Of a DNA stretch of 64,000 nt, positions 61,041 to 64,000 are shown in pieces; the stretch's first letter is position 1, and each line of letters begins with the position of its first letter. This stretch comes from Numida meleagris (taxonomy: Eukaryota; Chordata; Aves; Galliformes; Numididae), in the NCBI RefSeq assembly GCF_002078875.1, contig NC_034409.1, forward strand, positions 64,399,438 to 64,463,437. The letters are read 5' to 3'. Below the pieces are notes generated by a model, which did no database searches, was not told the DNA's origin, and saw only the letters and a list, made by a program, of their open reading frames with translations. The translations under genes were made by a program, and so were the position numbers.

Positions 61041-64000
61041 AATAAAGAACTTTTCATAGAAAGTCGGTTTCATGTTTTACTTTGGATAGACCTGTTCCAG
61101 GTAAACTATTTTGAGGATGAAGTGATAGGGTGTGCACCCTATCAGATAGCTTTTTTCCATCTTCCACTGTAATAGAATAACAATTCATTTAAGTATTGTC
61201 AGAGTTGCAAAACTACATTCAATTTGCTATGAAAAAACTACAGGGAAAGTTGGTAACTGTCAGATGCATTATGCTATAATAACCCAAAAATAAAAATGAT
61301 GGCAGCCAAAGGGACAGTTGGGACCAAGAACCATTAGCTACACATAGACTATTCAAATGCATTTGTACAGTAGCCAGTTTATTTCATTCTCCAGCATTTC
61401 TACTATTTTTTTCTCATTTCATTCTTTCCATCTTCCCCTACCTACTGCTGTAACTTTTCTTCCAGCAAGTTTTAGGGTGGAAGTTTAAATGAGCATCTGC
61501 CACAGCACCAATGCCAATGCTCGCTGGCCATCCACCAGCAGGGTACTCTTGCATGGGATGCCTGGCTCCCCTTCGGAGACTGTGCTTAACCTTTATGACA
61601 TACTCAGATTCCACTAGCTTTTTACCTCAAATCCCACATTCCTTTTTCTCTCCAAATTTTCCAGTTGGTAACTTATCCTGATGGGGAGACACACCTCTAT
61701 TGCCTTCATTTTCCTTCACATTTCCTTTCAATCCGAAACAAAAAGTTATAATTTTATCTCACGTTGTTTTATTACATTTATTTTTGCATTAAGAGTAGCT
61801 AAGAGAGTGGGGAGGATTCAGTTTATAATTAGGGGAGGAGCTGTTTTTGGACTCAATCCCCAACATGAAATCTGTTATAAATGAATTCTGCCAAATTGCT
61901 GAACAGAGTGCAAATTTGTAATGTGCCAGTTTTTTAATAGGTTTAGTTCTTTGGGCTTCCTTTGCAAGTCCAACCCTCGTGTCATTTCACTGACACTTTG
62001 TCCTTGAAAATCTTGTTCTGCAACCTCCTTTTAAAACTACATGATGCGCATGCTTCCAAGCTCTCCAAGCTGTGACAGCTCAGGACAAAAAATTCAAGCT
62101 AGGTTTTGGCACACCTATGGTCTTCTTAAAGTAATCTCATTTGTGCTTGTCCTAGAAATGTTCTTATTAGTCAGCGTCCTTATCTCATAGCCCCAGATGA
62201 GGATGGCATTGTGGGTTCCCAAAGCATGGTTACTAGACTGGCTAAAGGGACATCCAGATCTTAGTTACAGCAGACACCATTTTGGAATCGACTTCGATGC
62301 AAATATTGTTGAAGCCCTTCATCTGTTTTATTTCCTTTGCTTGAATGATGGGTTAAACAGGCATACTTAAGAGTACAATAGCTCCAGCCATTTGAAATGC
62401 TAATTTTCATCTTGGCAACAATAATGTGTTGAGCATATCAACTCCTTTTATACCTTATTGGTTATGAAGATAATGAGATTCTTTTAAAAGAACAGAATAA
62501 AATTTGTGATATCCGGTGCTCAGATTCCCTCCAAATCTTGCTCATGCATGCAAGGACTAAGAGCAAGTACAGATATATGAAAATACTGTTTAGAAATATA
62601 GCATATTGTTAAACATTAGCAATATTATTGTTATAGCATTAGCATATCTAGAAGCATATCTTCACACTGAATAGAAGCAACCAGTAAATGCTGAAATGTG
62701 TTCCTGTCTTAGAAGGCCTGCTGATCTTTCTAAAATGTTTTTCTTGGAATTAGATCTAATGAACTGAGAACATATATACTTGTCATATTTTCAGTCTAGT
62801 AGAAGAAGAAGATAACATACAACAGCCTTTGCAAAAGACCAGTTAAACAATAAAAACAAACGTTGTTCATCCAGAATGTTTGCTGTTGACTCAATCTGTG
62901 CTTTGTATTTTCCAGACTCTAATGTAAATGTTTCCAGAGATGGATGTTGAGACAGCTCTCAAAACATCTGATGCTAGTTCCAATCATTTCCAATGATACT
63001 TTTCAAAACAGATATATTGAGCATATTTTATGCAGATGTTTCTGTTCATATCATATTCACACAGTATACTGATCAATACTGCAAAAATGTATTTCTATGC
63101 TGATAAACAGTTATTATTTCAATACTCGAACCATGCTGATGAGGGTTCCAGCAGGAAAAAAATACAGTTTTTAAATTTTCAGATGCCCGTCTGAGTTTAC
63201 AAAAATATTGGTATTTTATAAGATTATAAAAATTATTCAATGGAAATGAGGGAGAATGAAAAAAGATTGCCATGGAATACCAAATGTAAACTCTTAAGCT
63301 TTATTTCTACATTTTAAGACCTTCTAAAGATCTAAAAAGAACCTTCTGATATAAACTGAAATTTCAGATCTGAATTTCACCTCAGGTAGGCATAAGTGAA
63401 AGTATTTTAGATAGAGGAAAGACTTGAAGATTCATGTTTGCTGAAAAATGTTTCAGAATTCTTTATTTAAATAAAGATAAAAGATAAAAATAATGCTTTT
63501 AAACTGTCTTTTATAAAGAAAAAAAACCTGTGTGATTTAAATCTTTAAAAAAGATTTCAGAGCATTCTTTTACAATGTTTATCTCAAGATGTTACTTATA
63601 CCAGATCTCTCAAAGAAATACTTTAACTATAGAGAAGTACAAAATGTGGCCAGAAATTGTTTAAGAAAAGTCATGTTTATATTGGAAATTAATTAATTGA
63701 TATTGCAGATGTTTTTTGTAAAGTCTTCTTTAAGTCTTCTCTTTCTGACTCCTTGTACTACACTTATCCATGTTTTTCACATTTTTAATATCATGTAATA
63801 TTCCAGTTAGAGCCTATAAAGAGAAGAATTGGCAAATTCACAAAAGAAATTATTGTCAAAAGAAGTATGGTGTTTAGCAAGGAGCCTTTCATATTCACTG
63901 CAGTTAATTCTCAAAACCTTTCATGTGTAACTTAGACTGCCAAGCCTGGCAGTAGAGGATGTCTGTGGCAAATGGTAAATATATAGATAGATCAATAGAT

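Larger units (their letters stand above)
55993..64000. other. Unique AT-rich DNA, no gene recognised
   Basis: Eight kilobases without a recognised repeat family. ORFs reach 118 codons (60455-60811, plus) but show only AT-rich, low-information sequence. Contained features are a T run at about 57421-57432, two short tandem duplications (60837-60864, 61021-61040), homeodomain-type motifs near 57270 and 59650, an octamer-like ATGCAAAT near 58165, and a GATA-type repeat at the window end (about 63982-64000). Confidence 0.5.

Overview
The window is vertebrate nuclear DNA from a bird, most likely a galliform such as chicken. That call rests on at least nine CR1 LINE fragments with the avian octamer tail (ATTCTATG/ATTCTGTG), a mariner of the type I know as Galluhop, and avian-type endogenous-retrovirus LTRs. 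The sequence is AT-rich. No open reading frame looks like an exon or a cellular gene, and nearly all longer ORFs are decayed transposon protein or its antisense shadow. I read it as a gene desert or a very large intron. The species and the absence of genes are inferences from sequence alone.

Layout. 1-414: CR1 3' end (+). 4555-5840: full-length but dead mariner flanked by TA. 7840-9929: long decayed CR1 (+). 9930-20968: unique AT-rich DNA with simple repeats, including a 29-base T run. 20969-22440 and 23982-24500: two CR1 copies (-). 24500-29384: unique, with a CTCF-like motif near 25545. 29385-30077: CR1 3' part (+). 34114-34642: solo LTR (-) with a 5-bp target duplication. About 36660-37500: the best candidate conserved regulatory element, followed by G-rich and C-rich tracts. 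40845-41062: short CR1 (+). 45768-46318: internally deleted mariner. 50249-52150: CR1 (-) interrupted by an LTR (50706-51159) and by a second CR1 (about 51411-51704). 52325-52545: another CR1 (-). 54589-54775: short hAT-like element. 55484-55992: second copy of the first LTR family, in opposite orientation. 55993-64000: unique AT-rich DNA with homeodomain-type motifs.

No genes work together here. The readable history is layered insertion: old CR1 copies, then an LTR and a younger CR1 inside one of them, plus mariner and hAT elements that could only move with proteins supplied elsewhere. I found no convincing new system. The most useful leads are the nested insertion with its apparent 16-17 bp target duplication, the inverted LTR pair about 21 kb apart, the candidate enhancer at 36.7-37.5 kb, and the paired-homeodomain motif at 59.65 kb.
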